From Robiginitomaculum sp. (GTDB lineage: Bacteria > Pseudomonadota > Alphaproteobacteria > Caulobacterales > Maricaulaceae): a stretch of DNA of 64,000 bases. The notes beneath the pieces are model-generated. The model saw nothing but the letters and a program-made list of their open reading frames with translations, did no database searches and was not told the origin of the DNA. The stretch is taken from assembly GCA_030949705.1 (NCBI GenBank), contig JAUZSF010000005.1, forward strand, positions 102,311-166,310, read 5' to 3'. This document shows, in pieces, positions 43,701-54,476 of this stretch (positions are counted from its first letter, which is position 1; each line of letters starts with the position of its first letter). A program made the translations under genes and the position numbers.

Positions 43701-45503
43701 TCATCCATTTTCAGCGCCGCGATGAAGGCGGTTTGGGGGATTTCCACCTTGCCGAACTGGCGCATTTTTTTTCTTGCCGGCCTTTTGCTTGTCGAGCAAT
43801 TTACGCTTGCGGGTGGCATCGCCGCCATAACATTTTGCCGTCACATCCTTGCGCAGGGCCGCAATGGTTTCGCGGGCAATCACCCGCCCGCCAATGGCCG
43901 CCTGGATCGGGATTTTGAACATATGCCGCGGGATCAGGTCTTTCAGTTTTTCACACATCAGACGGCCGCGCGCCTCGGCGCGGGAGCGGTGCACCAGCAT
44001 GGATAGCGCATCTACTGGTTCGGCATTGACCAGGATCGACATTTTCACCAAATCCCCCTCGCGATAACCGATCATGGAATAATCAAAGCTGGCATAGCCC
44101 TTGGTCAGGGATTTCAGCCGATCATAGAAATCAAACACCACCTCGTTCAGCGGCAATTCGTATTCAATCATCGCTCGACTGCCCACATAGGTCAGCGCCG
44201 TTTGAATGCCGCGCCGATCCTGACAAAGCTTTAGCACCGCGCCGACATATTCGTCCGGCGTTAAAATGGTGGCTTTGATCCAGGGCTCCGAAATGCTTTC
44301 GATACGTACCGGGTCGGGCATATCGGCGGGGTTGTGCAACTCCAGCTGGCTGCCATCGCTCATGGCGATCCGATACACCACGCTGGGGGCGGTGGCGATC
44401 AGGTCGAGATTAAACTCGCGCTCGAGGCGTTCCTGAATGATCTCCAGATGCAACAGGCCCAAAAAGCCGCAACGAAAGCCAAAGCCCAAAGCGGCCGAGG
44501 TTTCCATTTCATAGGAAAAACTGGCGTCATTGAGGCGCAATTTACCCACCGCAGCGCGCAAATCCTCAAAATCGGCGGCATCCACCGGGAAGATGCCGCA
44601 AAATACCACCGGCTGTACCGGGCGAAAGCCGGTCAAGGCCTTAGATGTGGGGCGTTTTTCCTCGGTAATGGTGTCACCAACGGCCGCATCGGCCACTTCC
44701 TTGATAGAGGCGGTGAAAAAGCCAATTTCGCCCGGCCCCAGTGTCGCCACTTCTTCGGCCTTGGGGCGAAACACCCCAACCCGGTCCAGCGTATAGGACG
44801 AACCATTGGACATCATTTTGATGCGCATGCCCTTTTTCGCTGTGCCTTCCAGCATGCGAAACAGAACCACCACCCCCAAATAGGTATCATACCAGGCATC
44901 CACCAGCAGAGCCTTTAAGGGCGCCGCCGGGTCGCCAGGCTTTGGCGCGGGCAATTGCGTGACGATGGCTTCCAGAACTTCCGGGATTCCCTGGCCGGTT
45001 TTGGCCGAAACCTCGATCGCGTCGGTGGCGTCCAGCCCGATCACATCCTCGATCTGTTGGCGAATACGGTCCGGCTCAGCTGCCGGCAGATCAATTTTGT
45101 TCAAGACCGAAATAATTTCGTGATCATGATCCAGCGCCTGATACACATTGGCCAGGGTTTGCGCCTCGACCCCCTGGCTGGCATCCACCACCAGAAGGGA
45201 GCCTTCGCAGGCCGACAGCGAACGGGAGACCTCATAGGCAAAATCCACATGACCTGGGGTGTCCATCAGGTTCAGCACATAGTCTTTACCGTCCTGGGCT
45301 TTATATTCCAAACGCACCGTTTGCGCCTTGATGGTAATGCCGCGCTCGCGTTCAATATCCATGCTGTCGAGCACTTGCGCCTTCATTTCACGCGCCGTAA
45401 GGCCGCCGGTTTCCTGGATCAAACGGTCGGCCAGTGTAGACTTGCCATGGTCGATATGCGCAACAATGGCAAAATTGCGAATTTGTTTAGGGTCTATCGT
45501 CAT
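43701..45503 (-). CDS. lepA: Elongation factor 4 (LepA)
   Basis: LepA is a ribosomal GTPase that back-translocates or remodels stalled ribosomes. [50 protein letters not shown] and [11 protein letters not shown] form the GTPase domain, with domains II, III, V and the LepA-specific C-terminus following. A run of eight T (43765-43772) alters the last 20 residues to NAPVRQGG. With seven, it reads [23 protein letters not shown] and ends at 43694, the normal LepA tail. I chose [11 protein letters not shown] as start; the in-frame ATG at 45539 adds 12 unusual residues. Confidence 0.93.
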   Translation of the reverse strand: MTIDPKQIRNFAIVAHIDHGKSTLADRLIQETGGLTAREMKAQVLDSMDIERERGITIKAQTVRLEYKAQDGKDYVLNLMDTPGHVDFAYEVSRSLSACEGSLLVVDASQGVEAQTLANVYQALDHDHEIISVLNKIDLPAAEPDRIRQQIEDVIGLDATDAIEVSAKTGQGIPEVLEAIVTQLPAPKPGDPAAPLKALLVDAWYDTYLGVVVLFRMLEGTAKKGMRIKMMSNGSSYTLDRVGVFRPKAEEVATLGPGEIGFFTASIKEVADAAVGDTITEEKRPTSKALTGFRPVQPVVFCGIFPVDAADFEDLRAAVGKLRLNDASFSYEMETSAALGFGFRCGFLGLLHLEIIQERLEREFNLDLIATAPSVVYRIAMSDGSQLELHNPADMPDPVRIESISEPWIKATILTPDEYVGAVLKLCQDRRGIQTALTYVGSRAMIEYELPLNEVVFDFYDRLKSLTKGYASFDYSMIGYREGDLVKMSILVNAEPVDALSMLVHRSRAEARGRLMCEKLKDLIPRHMFKIPIQAAIGGRVIARETIAALRKDVTAKCYGGDATRKRKLLDKQKAGKKKNAPVRQGGNPPNRLHRGAENG

Positions 45504-45596
45504 AAACGGGGACTTAGCAGCAACACTGTCCTGCGCCAAGCGCTCTTCCCATCAGATGGTAAGAGCGCCATGGTGTAAAGGCATAGGGAGACCATC

Positions 45597-46169
45597 ATGT
45601 TTCGTTATTTGATCGCACTGACCCTGTTCTTTGGCACCCTTGGCCCGAACACAGCCCGCGCCCAGAATGCCCAGCCCGAAGATGAAGTCACCTACGACAA
45701 TGCCGAAGTCACCCATGCGGTGGCCGACTTTTTTGGCGTCACCTCTGAGGCCGCCGGCTCGGCGGTGGAGAGCATTTTTGCCAAACAAGGACGCCCTGTT
45801 GGGTATATTTACGGCGGCGAAGGGGCCGCTGCCATTGGCGTTGGCTTGCGTTATGGCAAGGGCACGATGGTGCTCAAAGATGGCACCCGAGAAACCGTGT
45901 ACTGGCAGGGCCCTTCACTAGGGTTTGATGTGGGCGGTAATGGCTCGAAGGTTTTCACCCTGATTTATGGTTTGCGCGATTATGAACAGATCTACCAGCG
46001 CTTTCCCGGCGTTGATGGATCGGCCTATCTGATTGCCGGCATGGGCATTAACTACCAGATTGGCCATGGTATGACCCTGGTGCCCATGCGCTCTGGCGGG
46101 GGCCTGCGCCTGGGCGCCAATGTCGGTTATTTGAAATACAGCCGTCGGCGTAAAATTTTACCGTTTTAG
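45597..46169 (+). CDS. DUF1134 protein, EipA-like envelope integrity factor
   Basis: The 190 residues begin with a signal peptide (cleaved after ARAQ). They continue with THAVADFFGVTSEAAGSAVESIFAKQGRPVGYI, GEGAAAIGVGLRYGKG, and FDVGGNGSKVFTLIYGL, matching DUF1134 throughout. The family is nearly confined to alphaproteobacteria; EipA of Brucella is a periplasmic protein needed for envelope integrity. AGGGAGACC precedes the ATG. Its stop overlaps the convergent DUF6491 gene. Confidence 0.9.
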   Translation: MFRYLIALTLFFGTLGPNTARAQNAQPEDEVTYDNAEVTHAVADFFGVTSEAAGSAVESIFAKQGRPVGYIYGGEGAAAIGVGLRYGKGTMVLKDGTRETVYWQGPSLGFDVGGNGSKVFTLIYGLRDYEQIYQRFPGVDGSAYLIAGMGINYQIGHGMTLVPMRSGGGLRLGANVGYLKYSRRRKILPF

Positions 46170-46561
46170 CTGGCTTTATTCTTTGCGGCCTTGTCGGGGT
46201 TTGCAATGTGTTCCAGCGTGTCGACATAACAGATACGATCATCCACCAGAACTTTGCTGAACTCATCAAAGCTGCCCATAGGGTCTGCAATCACGCCGAT
46301 CTGATATTCAAACTTCAATGGCGGGCAATAGCCCTTGAACGTGGCTTTGTACCAATCATTGTGGCGGGCCTCCAGCAGCAACGAATTATCATCGCCTACA
46401 CGCCAGCTATACAGGCCCGTGGTGGCAACAAAAGGGATAACCACACGACGGCTGGAGGACTTGGTGTCTTTATTGCCATTATCGGCACCATAGGCCGTCA
46501 CGCCTGTGCCAAGGATCAGACCACCAAGTATGGCGGCCAATACGGGTTTAAACGTCTTCAT
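46166..46561 (-). CDS. DUF6491-like exported protein
   Basis: A signal peptide (MKTFKPVLAAILGGLILGTGVTAYGA) precedes a small domain. The domain has VVIPFVATTGLYSWRVGDDNSLLLEARHNDWYKATFKGYC and a later DRICYVDTLEHI, with two cysteines likely bridged. This resembles DUF6491, a periplasmic family of unknown role. ATGGAGAACATC provides a GGAG ribosome site before the ATG at 46561. Confidence 0.6.
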   Translation of the reverse strand: MKTFKPVLAAILGGLILGTGVTAYGADNGNKDTKSSSRRVVIPFVATTGLYSWRVGDDNSLLLEARHNDWYKATFKGYCPPLKFEYQIGVIADPMGSFDEFSKVLVDDRICYVDTLEHIANPDKAAKNKAS

Positions 46562-46663
46562 GATGTTCTCCATGAATCTGCGCCCCTCACTTAAAATATA
46601 GGGAGGTCGTTCCCGCTTTCAACGGTCGTGTGGTTGGGCAAAAACAAAAAAGAAGAAACAATA

Positions 46664-47308
46664 TCAGTTTGATAGAGGTTGTATGGTCAACTCCGGCCAC
46701 AATTGCTTCATACGTGTAGCTTTTTTGGTGTAGGATGATGCAGAAATGCCATCCTGGCCGGGACGTGGCCGAACGATAAAGCCAAACACGTCATTCAACC
46801 CGTAGGGGGCATGCAGTATTGGTGTTTCTGCCTTGCCTGGCTCTATGGCCACGGCATGACAGGGGCACATATAGCGAGTAAGGGACTCCGCCGCATTATT
46901 TAAGGGCGTATAGGCAAAGCCAAAACGGTCCTTGAACCACAAATGTACCCGCGCCTGATTGCGCACCTCGACCTCTACGCCCAGATCAGCAAAGGCAGCG
47001 GCACATTCCCTGATCACCTTGTCCTCTGCCTCATAGGACAAATCGCTATCGTCGAAATATATCAGGTCATAATCGCGAATGCCCCGCATTGGGTCATGAC
47101 CCAACAAGCCGTTCCACACACTTTGATATAGACAACCCGAAACCAGCATGCCCTGGGGCAGGGGAAGATCAGGAATGCGTTTTAAAATCTCTACATTCAC
47201 CGGATTGGCACGGGCCAGCCTGATAAATTCGCGCCTTTGCGCTGCTTTTGATACCTTGGCAAAGCGTAAATGATCCGCCGCGCCGCTCAAAGCCCCATCT
47301 TGTCCCAT
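46664..47308 (-). CDS. Nucleotidyltransferase-like protein (NTP_transf_6/DUF925 type)
   Basis: The 214 residues include [44 protein letters not shown], which holds the GxxxxxxWN and [13 protein letters not shown] pattern of this nucleotidyltransferase family. [12 protein letters not shown] and a [13 protein letters not shown] ending follow. The acidic pair in DYDLIYFDD would bind metal. The substrate is unknown. Its start overlaps the 3' end of ubiD by 22 bases. Confidence 0.78.
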   Translation of the reverse strand: MGQDGALSGAADHLRFAKVSKAAQRREFIRLARANPVNVEILKRIPDLPLPQGMLVSGCLYQSVWNGLLGHDPMRGIRDYDLIYFDDSDLSYEAEDKVIRECAAAFADLGVEVEVRNQARVHLWFKDRFGFAYTPLNNAAESLTRYMCPCHAVAIEPGKAETPILHAPYGLNDVFGFIVRPRPGQDGISASSYTKKATRMKQLWPELTIQPLSN

Positions 47309-48789
47309 TTTTCTGTCACCGCGGCGATGACGTTTTCGTCCATTTCAATTTTGCGACCCCATTCGCGCGTGGTTTCGCCCGGCCATTTATTGGTGGCATC
47401 CAGCCCCATTTTCGAGCCAAGCCCGGAAACCGGCGAGGCAAAGTCCAGATAATCAATCGGGGTATTTTCCACGGTGACACAATCGCGCGCCGGGTCCATG
47501 CGGGTGGAAATGGCCCACATTACATCTTTCCAGTCGCGGGCATTGATATCGTCATCAACCACGATCAGCCATTTAGTATAGGTGAACTGCCTCAAATACG
47601 ACCATGCCCCCATCATCACCCGCTTGGCATGGCCCGCATAGGCCTTTTTCATGGAAATGACGGCTATGCGATAGGAACAGGCTTCGGGGGGCAACCAGAA
47701 ATCAATAATTTCGGGAAATTGCTGTTGCAGCAGCGGGATAAACACCTCGTTCAACGCCTCGCCCAAAACGCTGGGCTCGTCCGGCGGACGGCCGGTATAG
47801 GTGCTCAAATACATCGGGTCTTCGCGCATGGTGATGGCGCTGATCTCAAAGACCGGAAATTCCTCAACCGAATTATAATAGCCCGTATGGTCGCCGTAAG
47901 GGCCTTCGGCAGCAGTCTCATCGGGCAGAACATGGCCTTCGATAACGATTTCGGCCTCGGCGGGCACATGCAAATCAATGGTTTTGCACTTGACCAGTTC
48001 GGCCTTTTTACCGCGCAACAGGCCGGCAAACTGATACTCGGATAACGTATCCGGCACCGGGGTCACGGCGGCCAGTATGGTGCCCGGATCGGCCCCGATC
48101 ACCGCGGCCAGCGGCATGGGTTTGCCGGGATTTGCCGCTTTAAAACGCGCAAATTGCTGCGCCCCGCCGCGATGGGCCAGCCAGCGCATAATGGTTTTAT
48201 GGGGTCCCAGCTTTTGCATCCGGTAAATGCCAAGATTGGTATTATCCTCGGCCGCTTTGCCAGGGCCTTTGGTCACCACCAATGGCCAGGTGATCAGCGG
48301 GGCCGGCTCACCGGGCCAGCAGGTCTGGATCGGCAGGCGGTCCAGCGAGGCATCCTTGCCTTTTAGCACCACGTCCTGACAGGGGGCCTTGCGCACAATC
48401 TTTGGTCGCATGGCCATCACGGTTTTGATCAGAGGCGCCAGTTTAAGGGCCTCGCCCACCCCGCGCGGTGGCTCTGGCTGTCGCATAAAGGCCAGCAATT
48501 CACCCACTTCGCGTAAATCGGCGGCGGTGCGACGCTCTTTATTGCCCATGGTGACGCCGCGGGCTACGCGCTCGACCGTGCCAAAAAGATTGATCAGTAC
48601 CGGCATATCTGCCGCAGCGCCCGTCTCGGTTTTTATATTCTCAAATAAAACCGCCGGGCCACCTTTGCGGATCAGCCGACAACCAATTTCCGTCAACTCC
48701 AGATCGGTGGAAACCGGCTCGGCCACGCGCTGATACAGCCCGTCCAGCTCTAGGGAGGCCAGATAATCTCTCAGGGAAGAATAGGTCAT
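47287..48789 (-). CDS. ubiD: 4-hydroxy-3-polyprenylbenzoate decarboxylase
   Basis: UbiD removes the carboxyl group in ubiquinone synthesis, using prenylated FMN made by UbiX. The 500-residue protein has [68 protein letters not shown] and [14 protein letters not shown], which contains the conserved acidic residues. MDATRDC-like [20 protein letters not shown] and [12 protein letters not shown] end it. Length and motifs are typical. No ubiX gene is in the window. Confidence 0.94.
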   Translation of the reverse strand: MTYSSLRDYLASLELDGLYQRVAEPVSTDLELTEIGCRLIRKGGPAVLFENIKTETGAAADMPVLINLFGTVERVARGVTMGNKERRTAADLREVGELLAFMRQPEPPRGVGEALKLAPLIKTVMAMRPKIVRKAPCQDVVLKGKDASLDRLPIQTCWPGEPAPLITWPLVVTKGPGKAAEDNTNLGIYRMQKLGPHKTIMRWLAHRGGAQQFARFKAANPGKPMPLAAVIGADPGTILAAVTPVPDTLSEYQFAGLLRGKKAELVKCKTIDLHVPAEAEIVIEGHVLPDETAAEGPYGDHTGYYNSVEEFPVFEISAITMREDPMYLSTYTGRPPDEPSVLGEALNEVFIPLLQQQFPEIIDFWLPPEACSYRIAVISMKKAYAGHAKRVMMGAWSYLRQFTYTKWLIVVDDDINARDWKDVMWAISTRMDPARDCVTVENTPIDYLDFASPVSGLGSKMGLDATNKWPGETTREWGRKIEMDENVIAAVTEKWDKMGL

Positions 48790-48865
48790 GCCCCTTGCTA
48801 GCGCGCCGGACCGGCGCTGTCACCATGGGGGGTTGGCAAACGTACACTTTGCACCCACAGTCGGG

Positions 48866-49060
48866 TTAATGGCGGGCACGATATTTACCAAACGCATTCT
48901 GTAGGCGGGCTCGTTTTTTAGCCGATAAGGGCTTGGCACATGCAACATTAGAGCTGCACGCCAACGGCGCAGGCGCGCCCTTGAGTTTCATCTCGGCACG
49001 CTGCCAGCGATAAAAAGCGATGTCTACAAGTTCCTGAACACGATCCATAAGAGGCTCCAT
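48866..49060 (-). CDS. Small hypothetical protein
   Basis: I do not recognise this protein of 64 residues. It begins MEPLMDRVQELVDIAFYRWQ, a likely amphipathic helix, and ends in a basic stretch (SAKKRARLQNAFGKYRARH). Two cysteines lie in ACSSNVAC. The chosen ATG has GGGGGCCAATAATGGAG context; a frame start at 49099 is possible. The coding assignment itself is uncertain. Confidence 0.4.
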   Translation of the reverse strand: MEPLMDRVQELVDIAFYRWQRAEMKLKGAPAPLACSSNVACAKPLSAKKRARLQNAFGKYRARH

Positions 49061-49160
49061 TATTGGCCCCCCGGTTCTGCCTGTCCTGTATGTTGCCAAA
49101 AACCCGGATCAATTGAAAATCAGCTTGATGTGATCAGGCTGTGAACGCGCATTACACAGC

Positions 49161-49505
49161 TTAAGCCTTGGTCCAGATTGCCAGCTCATTGCCCGATGGA
49201 TCAATAAAACCAAAACGGCTGCCACCGGGAAAGCTGATCCTTTCCAGTACTTCGCCGCCGGCTTCCCGTACCGCCTTTTCACTGCGGTCCAGATCATTGG
49301 AATACAGGATCACCATGGCCCCGCCGCGGGGTGGACGGTTCAAGGTGGGGGCAAAGCCCCCCTCCAGCCCGGCGCCAGAAAAAGCCACATAGTCGCGGCC
49401 ATAATCTTCAAATGTCCAGCCAAAGGCCGCCCCATAAAACGCCTTCATGGTTTCCAGGTCCATGGCCGGCAATTCGATATAATCGATATGGTTATGGGTA
49501 CTCAT
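49161..49505 (-). CDS. VOC-family (glyoxalase-like) protein
   Basis: The 114 residues form one or two beta-alpha-beta modules of the vicinal-oxygen-chelate fold. Motifs are NHIDYIELPAMDLETMKAFYGAAFGW at the start, ARGRDYVAF-like DYGRDYVAFSG, then ILYSNDLDRSEKAVREAGGEVL and SRFGFIDPSGNELAIW with the terminal metal Glu. Members act as lyases, dioxygenases or resistance proteins; no substrate can be given. It lies 18 bases downstream of the enoyl-CoA hydratase gene on the same strand. Confidence 0.85.
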   Translation of the reverse strand: MSTHNHIDYIELPAMDLETMKAFYGAAFGWTFEDYGRDYVAFSGAGLEGGFAPTLNRPPRGGAMVILYSNDLDRSEKAVREAGGEVLERISFPGGSRFGFIDPSGNELAIWTKA

Positions 49506-49523
49506 GGCCAGTCCTTTGCATAA

Positions 49524-50297
49524 TCAGCATTTTGAAAAGCCGGGCGCCCGCTTTTCAAAAAATGCAGTGGCGGCCTCCTTGCATTCCGCGCTTTGCAGGC
49601 GTTCGCCAAACAGCGCACTTTCACGAGCCATGCGCTCGCCCGGGGTTTCCGCCTCGCGTTTCAGCAATTCCTTGATCAGCAACAGCGCCGCCGGGGGCTT
49701 GGCCGCCAGCATTTGCGCGCGGGCCATGGCCTCGTCCATCAACCTATCTGCGGCAAATACCTCATTGACCAGACCCATGGAGAGAGCGGCCTCTGCATCG
49801 TGAAAATCCCCAAACATCAGCATTTCTGCGGCTTTTTTGGTGCCCACGGCCCGGGGCAACAGCAAGGATGATCCGGCCTCGGGCATCAGGCCCAGATTGA
49901 TAAACGGCACCGAAAAACGCGCCGTATCGGCGGCATAGACCATATCACAATGCAACAACATGGTGGTGCCAATGCCAATGGCCAAACCGTTGACCGCGGC
50001 AAGCAAGGGTTTTTTGGCCGTCAGAATAGCATTCAGAAACCGCTCGACCGGCAGGTCCGCATCCCCCATGCGTGCTTTAGGGTTTAAAAAGGCCGCCATG
50101 TCATTACCGGCGGTAAAGACATCATCGCTGCCGGTGAGCATCACCACCCGCAAGGCCGCGTCATCCTGGGCATCATAAATGCCATCTGCCATGGCCGCGT
50201 ACATGTCTTCGGTAATGGCATTTTTCTTTTCCGCCCGGTTCATGGTGATCAGGCGCACCCCCCCCATGTCTGCAACGATGATGTTTTCAGTGCTCAA
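49524..50297 (-). CDS. Enoyl-CoA hydratase/isomerase family protein
   Basis: The 257-residue crotonase-fold protein has LTGSDDVFTAGNDMAAFLN (first oxyanion-hole region) and LAAVNGLAIGIGTTMLLHCDMVYAADTARFSVPFINLGLMPEAGSS (second). The Glu in PEAGSS near 132 is the family's usual second catalytic position. Whether it is hydratase or isomerase is not clear. It is part of a probable fatty-acid or acyl-CoA unit with the VOC gene and lies 21 bases downstream of a MarR regulator on the same strand. Confidence 0.88.
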   Translation of the reverse strand: MSTENIIVADMGGVRLITMNRAEKKNAITEDMYAAMADGIYDAQDDAALRVVMLTGSDDVFTAGNDMAAFLNPKARMGDADLPVERFLNAILTAKKPLLAAVNGLAIGIGTTMLLHCDMVYAADTARFSVPFINLGLMPEAGSSLLLPRAVGTKKAAEMLMFGDFHDAEAALSMGLVNEVFAADRLMDEAMARAQMLAAKPPAALLLIKELLKREAETPGERMARESALFGERLQSAECKEAATAFFEKRAPGFSKC

Positions 50298-50318
50298 TTT
50301 TTTCTCCCCCCATAGGGT

Positions 50319-50756
50319 TTATAACAAAGGTACATTAGCGGTACGCGCCAAAAAGCGATACACCACATCCATTTCTTCCGACGTAAAACCATCTTCGATT
50401 TGGGCATTAAAATCCCGCAAAGCGTGTTTGACGGCTTCGTGGCTGGCCCGCCCCTTTTCCGTCAGGTGCGCCCGCATGGCGCGACCATCTTCGGGACAGG
50501 GCTTGCGCTCAAGAAGACCGGCTTTTTCCATACGTGTCGCCAGCCCCGTGATCGCCGAATTGTTCAGATCCAGCCCCTCGGCCAGATCAGACAGCAAACA
50601 GCCATCATGGCGGCTAAGGTAAAACAGCGCCGCCCCTTGGGCCACCGTGATATTTGCGTTGTGTAATAATTCGCGATTTGCCCGCTTGAACAGTCGGTTT
50701 CGTGCCCGGTCAAGTAACAGGAATAAGCGCCGGTCTATGGGTCTAGCGATTGCCAT
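50319..50756 (-). CDS. MarR-family transcriptional regulator
   Basis: A winged-helix regulator of 145 residues. ITVAQGAALFYLSRHDGCLLSDLAEGLDLNNSAITGLATRMEKAGLLERKPCPEDGRAMRAHLTEKG is the MarR DNA-binding core, with DGRAMRAHLT forming the wing. The start at 50756 was preferred to 50792 because the upstream codons cover a palindrome that is its probable operator. It likely controls itself, the enoyl-CoA hydratase gene downstream and perhaps the divergent epoxide hydrolase. Confidence 0.88.
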   Translation of the reverse strand: MAIARPIDRRLFLLLDRARNRLFKRANRELLHNANITVAQGAALFYLSRHDGCLLSDLAEGLDLNNSAITGLATRMEKAGLLERKPCPEDGRAMRAHLTEKGRASHEAVKHALRDFNAQIEDGFTSEEMDVVYRFLARTANVPLL

Positions 50757-50786
50757 GATTCGCAAACTGCCACAGGTATTACACAT

Positions 50787-50800
50787 ATGCAATATTGCAT
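50787..50800. promoter_or_regulatory. Palindromic operator candidate for MarR
   Basis: ATGCAATATTGCAT is a perfect 14-base palindrome lying 30 bases from each of two divergent starts. MarR proteins bind such AT-centred dyads. Its location suits repression of both directions. Confidence 0.55.
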
Positions 50801-50829
50801 TGTCTTTTTTAACCCCCTAGGCTGTTTTC

Positions 50830-51798
50830 ATGACTGATTTTCCCTCGCCTTCGCGCATTCAAACCAATGGCATCACTTTAAGCGTTCACCAGGCCGGCCC
50901 CCAAGATGGATTGCCTGTGCTTTTACTGCACGGCTGGCCGGAGCTGGCGCGCAGCTGGTTAAACCAGATCGGCCCACTGGCAAAGGCCGGGTTTCGGGTC
51001 ATTGCGCCAGACATGCGCGGTTTTGGCGCCTCGGACGCGCCAAGGGATCCGGCCCTTTATGGTATTGATACCCTGCTGACGGACATGACCGGTCTGTTGG
51101 ATGCGTTGGATATCAAGAAGGCCGTCTGGGTGGGCCATGACTGGGGTGGCCTGATCATCTGGCCGGCGGCCTTGCTGGTACCGGACCGTGTAGCCGGCGT
51201 CATAGGCGTTAATACGCCACATTTACCCCGCCCGCCGGTGTGCCCCATGGAAATGTTGCGCCAGCGCTATGGCGACGATCATTATTTTGTCCGCTTTCAG
51301 GAACCCGGCGCCCCCGAGGCCGCCCTGGAGGGCCGTGAAGAAGATTTTTTCAAATTTGTTTTTGCCCGCCCGCCCAAACACATTCCCAAAACCCTGCCGC
51401 CCAGCGCCACCCATTTGCTGAATCGATTTGCCGATTTTACGGATCGGGCCGAGCGCAATATTGCGGTACCCGCAGCAGAGCGCGCCCATTATGCCCGGGC
51501 CTATGCAAAATCAGGTTTTCATGGCGGGGTGAACTATTATCGCAATGTCACCGCCAATTGGGAGCGCATGGAAGGCGTGGATATGACCGTGCACCAGCCG
51601 TCTTTGATGATCGGCGCCGAACTGGACCCGTTTTTACCCCCGGTCTTTATGGAAGGTATGGAAGAGCGGGTGCCGGATCTGCAAAAGCACGTCATCAAGG
51701 GTTGCGGCCATTGGACCCAATGGGAAAAACCAGATGAACTCAGTACGCTGATGCTGGACTGGCTTTTAAAACGTAAGAAGGATTTACGAAACAGGTGA
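50830..51798 (+). CDS. Alpha/beta hydrolase of the soluble epoxide hydrolase type
   Basis: The 322-residue protein has LLLHGWPELARSW (HGxP oxyanion motif), DMRGFGASDAP and the nucleophilic Asp in VGHDWGGLIIW near 103. A cap domain with a Tyr region and the final His in KGCGHWTQWEKP near 298 follow. Asp rather than Ser as nucleophile, with HGWP, is the pattern of epoxide hydrolases, which open epoxides to diols; haloalkane dehalogenases are less likely. Divergent from marR across its operator. Confidence 0.85.
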   Translation: MTDFPSPSRIQTNGITLSVHQAGPQDGLPVLLLHGWPELARSWLNQIGPLAKAGFRVIAPDMRGFGASDAPRDPALYGIDTLLTDMTGLLDALDIKKAVWVGHDWGGLIIWPAALLVPDRVAGVIGVNTPHLPRPPVCPMEMLRQRYGDDHYFVRFQEPGAPEAALEGREEDFFKFVFARPPKHIPKTLPPSATHLLNRFADFTDRAERNIAVPAAERAHYARAYAKSGFHGGVNYYRNVTANWERMEGVDMTVHQPSLMIGAELDPFLPPVFMEGMEERVPDLQKHVIKGCGHWTQWEKPDELSTLMLDWLLKRKKDLRNR

Positions 51799-51829
51799 CG
51801 CCAGTCTACTATTTTTGCTAGGCTTATCC

Positions 51830-53544
51830 ATGGTCAAAAGTCCGGCACCCCCTAAACCAACCCTTACCCCTCACGAGCGCGCGGTTATTACGGCGGCCAG
51901 CACGGGGGATATTGCTGATTTTTCTGATCTGGACTCCCCGCCGATTATACAGGCCGAAATGTTGCGCCGCCTGATTGCTGGCCTGGCCCAAAAGCGACGC
52001 AAACACGCCGATCCGGTGGCGCCTCGGGGCGTACGTATTCATAATGCTGTGATCGAAGGGGCACTGGACCTGTCTGGCTGGACAGGGCGTGCCGATGAGC
52101 CCTCACGGTTTTTGCCCACTATTGAGCTGCAAAATTGTATACTGGACGAACCTTTATCGCTGGAAGAGAGCCATATTGATAGCCTTTCCCTGCTTGGCTG
52201 CTCGCTGGTGCGCCTCAGTGCCGGCAGCGCCCGTATTGAAGGTTCAGTATATTTAAATGGATCGCGTGTTACCGGAGCTGGCAGTAAAGAGAACGACAGC
52301 CATTTTGCGCTGGATTTTGCCGGAGCCAAAATTGGCGGCAATGTGACCTTAAGAGTGTTTCAGGGTCGCCCCTTTGAATCACACAGCCAGATCACCTTTT
52401 TGGGCGCGCAAATCACTGGTGCCTTTAATGCCAGCGGCGCCCGCCTTCTTAACCCCGGCGGCATCGCACTGAATTTTACCCGGGCCGATATCCGTAACAG
52501 CGCCTTTATGACCTCTGACCAGGGCATTCGTTTTACCGCCAAGGGTGAACTGCGCTTTTGGATTACGCAAATCGGTGGCCAGTTTGCCATTAATGGCGCT
52601 TTGTTGGAAAACAAGTCCGGTCTGGCTCTGGGGTTAGACGGCGCTACCATTCGCGGCAATGTGTTTATGTTGCCATCAGACAACGGCACCCCCGTTACCA
52701 TTTATGGCGATCTGCGTCTGGTGGGGACACGCATTGAATCCAATCTGGTTTCCAGAGACATTGTCATGGACGGCGTTTTTGATGCCCGCAACGCCTATAT
52801 TAGCGTTCTTTTTGATGATGCCCGATCCAGCTGGCCAGCCAAACCTGGCCATATACGACTTTCGGGTCTGGCCTATGACCGCCTGCATGGTAATGCCGAA
52901 GAACGGCGGGATAACTCACTTGCTCAGCGTCTCGATTGGATAAAACGACAATACCTGAACCCGGAACACCCCACAGCGGCCGAATTTGATCCCCAACCCT
53001 ATAACCAATATGCCAAGGTTTTGCGGGCCCGCGGCCAAAGCACCGATGCAGACCGGGTTTTGATTACCATGCGCGAATGGCGGTTACGCTCTCATATTGA
53101 TCCCTGGCCTATGCGAATTTTTCAAAAGTTTCTGGGTCTTACCAGTGGCTATGGTTATGCCGGCACCCGGGCGGTGGTGGCGCTCATTTTATGGATAATC
53201 ATTGGTACTGGTATGTATGGAGCACATGCCTTTGCAGGTCATTTTGGTCCGGCGGAAGATGTTTTACAAGGTGAGCATTCCACCGTTCAACAAACACCGG
53301 TCAGCATACCAGGTATTGCCCAAACCCGGGTTCGGGGCTGCCCCGGATTAATTGCACCGCTTTATGCCATGGATACGCTTTTGCCAGTGGTGGAATTTGG
53401 CCAGCGGCGCGCTGTGCTTTTGATCCGCAGGGGCCGTTGGGCGCACCTTTGTGGCGAACGCTGGATTTCCTGTACGCGCTGATTGGCTCGATACTCTTTG
53501 CCGTAACCGTGGTCACACTGACCGGCCTGTTACGCGAGGATTAG
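51830..53544 (+). CDS. Membrane-anchored beta-helix-like protein of unknown function (one frameshift near the end)
   Basis: I recognise the type but not a function. After an N-terminal helical part (TPHERAVITAASTGDIADF), about 250 residues (70-330) repeat short strands such as VRIHNAVIEGALDLSG, ARIEGSVYLNGSRVTG, AKIGGNVTLR and ATIRGNVFMLPS. This implies a right-handed beta-helix, as in polymer-forming or pentapeptide-like proteins. A helical linker and a membrane segment (AVVALILWIIIGTGMYGAHAF) follow. A run of four T (53418-53421) breaks the frame at 53482. With five, it continues LWRTLDFLYALIGSILFAVTVV, a second membrane segment, to 53544. Confidence 0.6.
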
Positions 53545-53562
53545 GTGAAAAATACCGTTATC

Positions 53563-53637
<75 letters not shown>

Positions 53638-53744
53638 ATCCAATACGGTAAGCCGCTCGGCAGCACCGAACAGGCGGGCGTTATTGCGTAATCGCGCCAT
53701 GAATGCAAGAGAGTATTCAGGGTTATTCTCAGTGGGGACAAAAG

Positions 53745-54243
53745 ATGACAGCAACACGGGCTGAACTTTTTGCATTTTTCGATGATCTGGGCATACAGCA
53801 CACCACCATGGAGCACCGGCCCATCTTTACCGTAGAGGAGGGGGCCGACATAAAGGCAAAACTGCCGGGCGGGCATTCCAAAAAACCTGTTTCTTAAAGA
53901 CAAGAAGGGCGCACTGACCCTGATCAGCGCTCTTGGCAGCACACAAATTCGCCTCAATCACCTTCATAAAACCCTGGGCGGAGCGCGGCTTTCTTTTGGC
54001 CGGGCCGAGCTGATGGAACAGACCCTTGGGGTTACCCCCGGCTCGGTTACCGCCTTTGCCCTGATTAACGATCAGCCACCACAAGTACGCTTTGTACTGG
54101 ATGCTGCCTTGCTGGCTCACGATCTGGTAAACTTTCACCCCTTAAAAAATGATGCCACCACCACCATTACCAGTGCAGACCTTTTGCGTTTTGCCAAAGC
54201 CACTGGCCACGAACCCGAAATTGTGGATTTTAGCCAGTTATAA
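53745..54243 (+). pseudogene. Prolyl-tRNA deacylase (YbaK/ProX family), frameshifted
   Basis: These enzymes hydrolyse mischarged alanyl-tRNA(Pro). The first frame gives [36 protein letters not shown] and LPGGHSK. A run of six A (53880-53885) breaks it; with five A it continues [18 protein letters not shown], the conserved core with its catalytic Lys, then [36 protein letters not shown] and [14 protein letters not shown]. The corrected protein of about 165 residues is a standard ProX/PrdX-type deacylase. The break looks like a homopolymer error. Confidence 0.82.
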
Positions 54244-54476
54244 CACGAACAAGGCCCAAGGATTCACCATTCACCTTTGGTTTTATTACGGTTTTGTTTG
54301 ATGAGAATATCCAAGATTGCCTGTTTTCCTGACCTTGGAATCAGGATCTGCGTTCCATTACGCCAAAAAAGCAAACTTACTTTATAATTATTATAACTTG
54401 ATTTAAATTATTTGTTTACGGTGTCCACGATATTGGCGGTGCTACTGTTTATATATTGGCCCAGGAAACCCAGCCC

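Noticed and set aside
54244..54476. AT-rich gap before the chemoreceptor gene as a hidden gene or RNA
   Set aside because: A TATAAT box at 54383-54388 and weak inverted repeats are visible, but there is no convincing partner -35 box, stable fold or coding frame.
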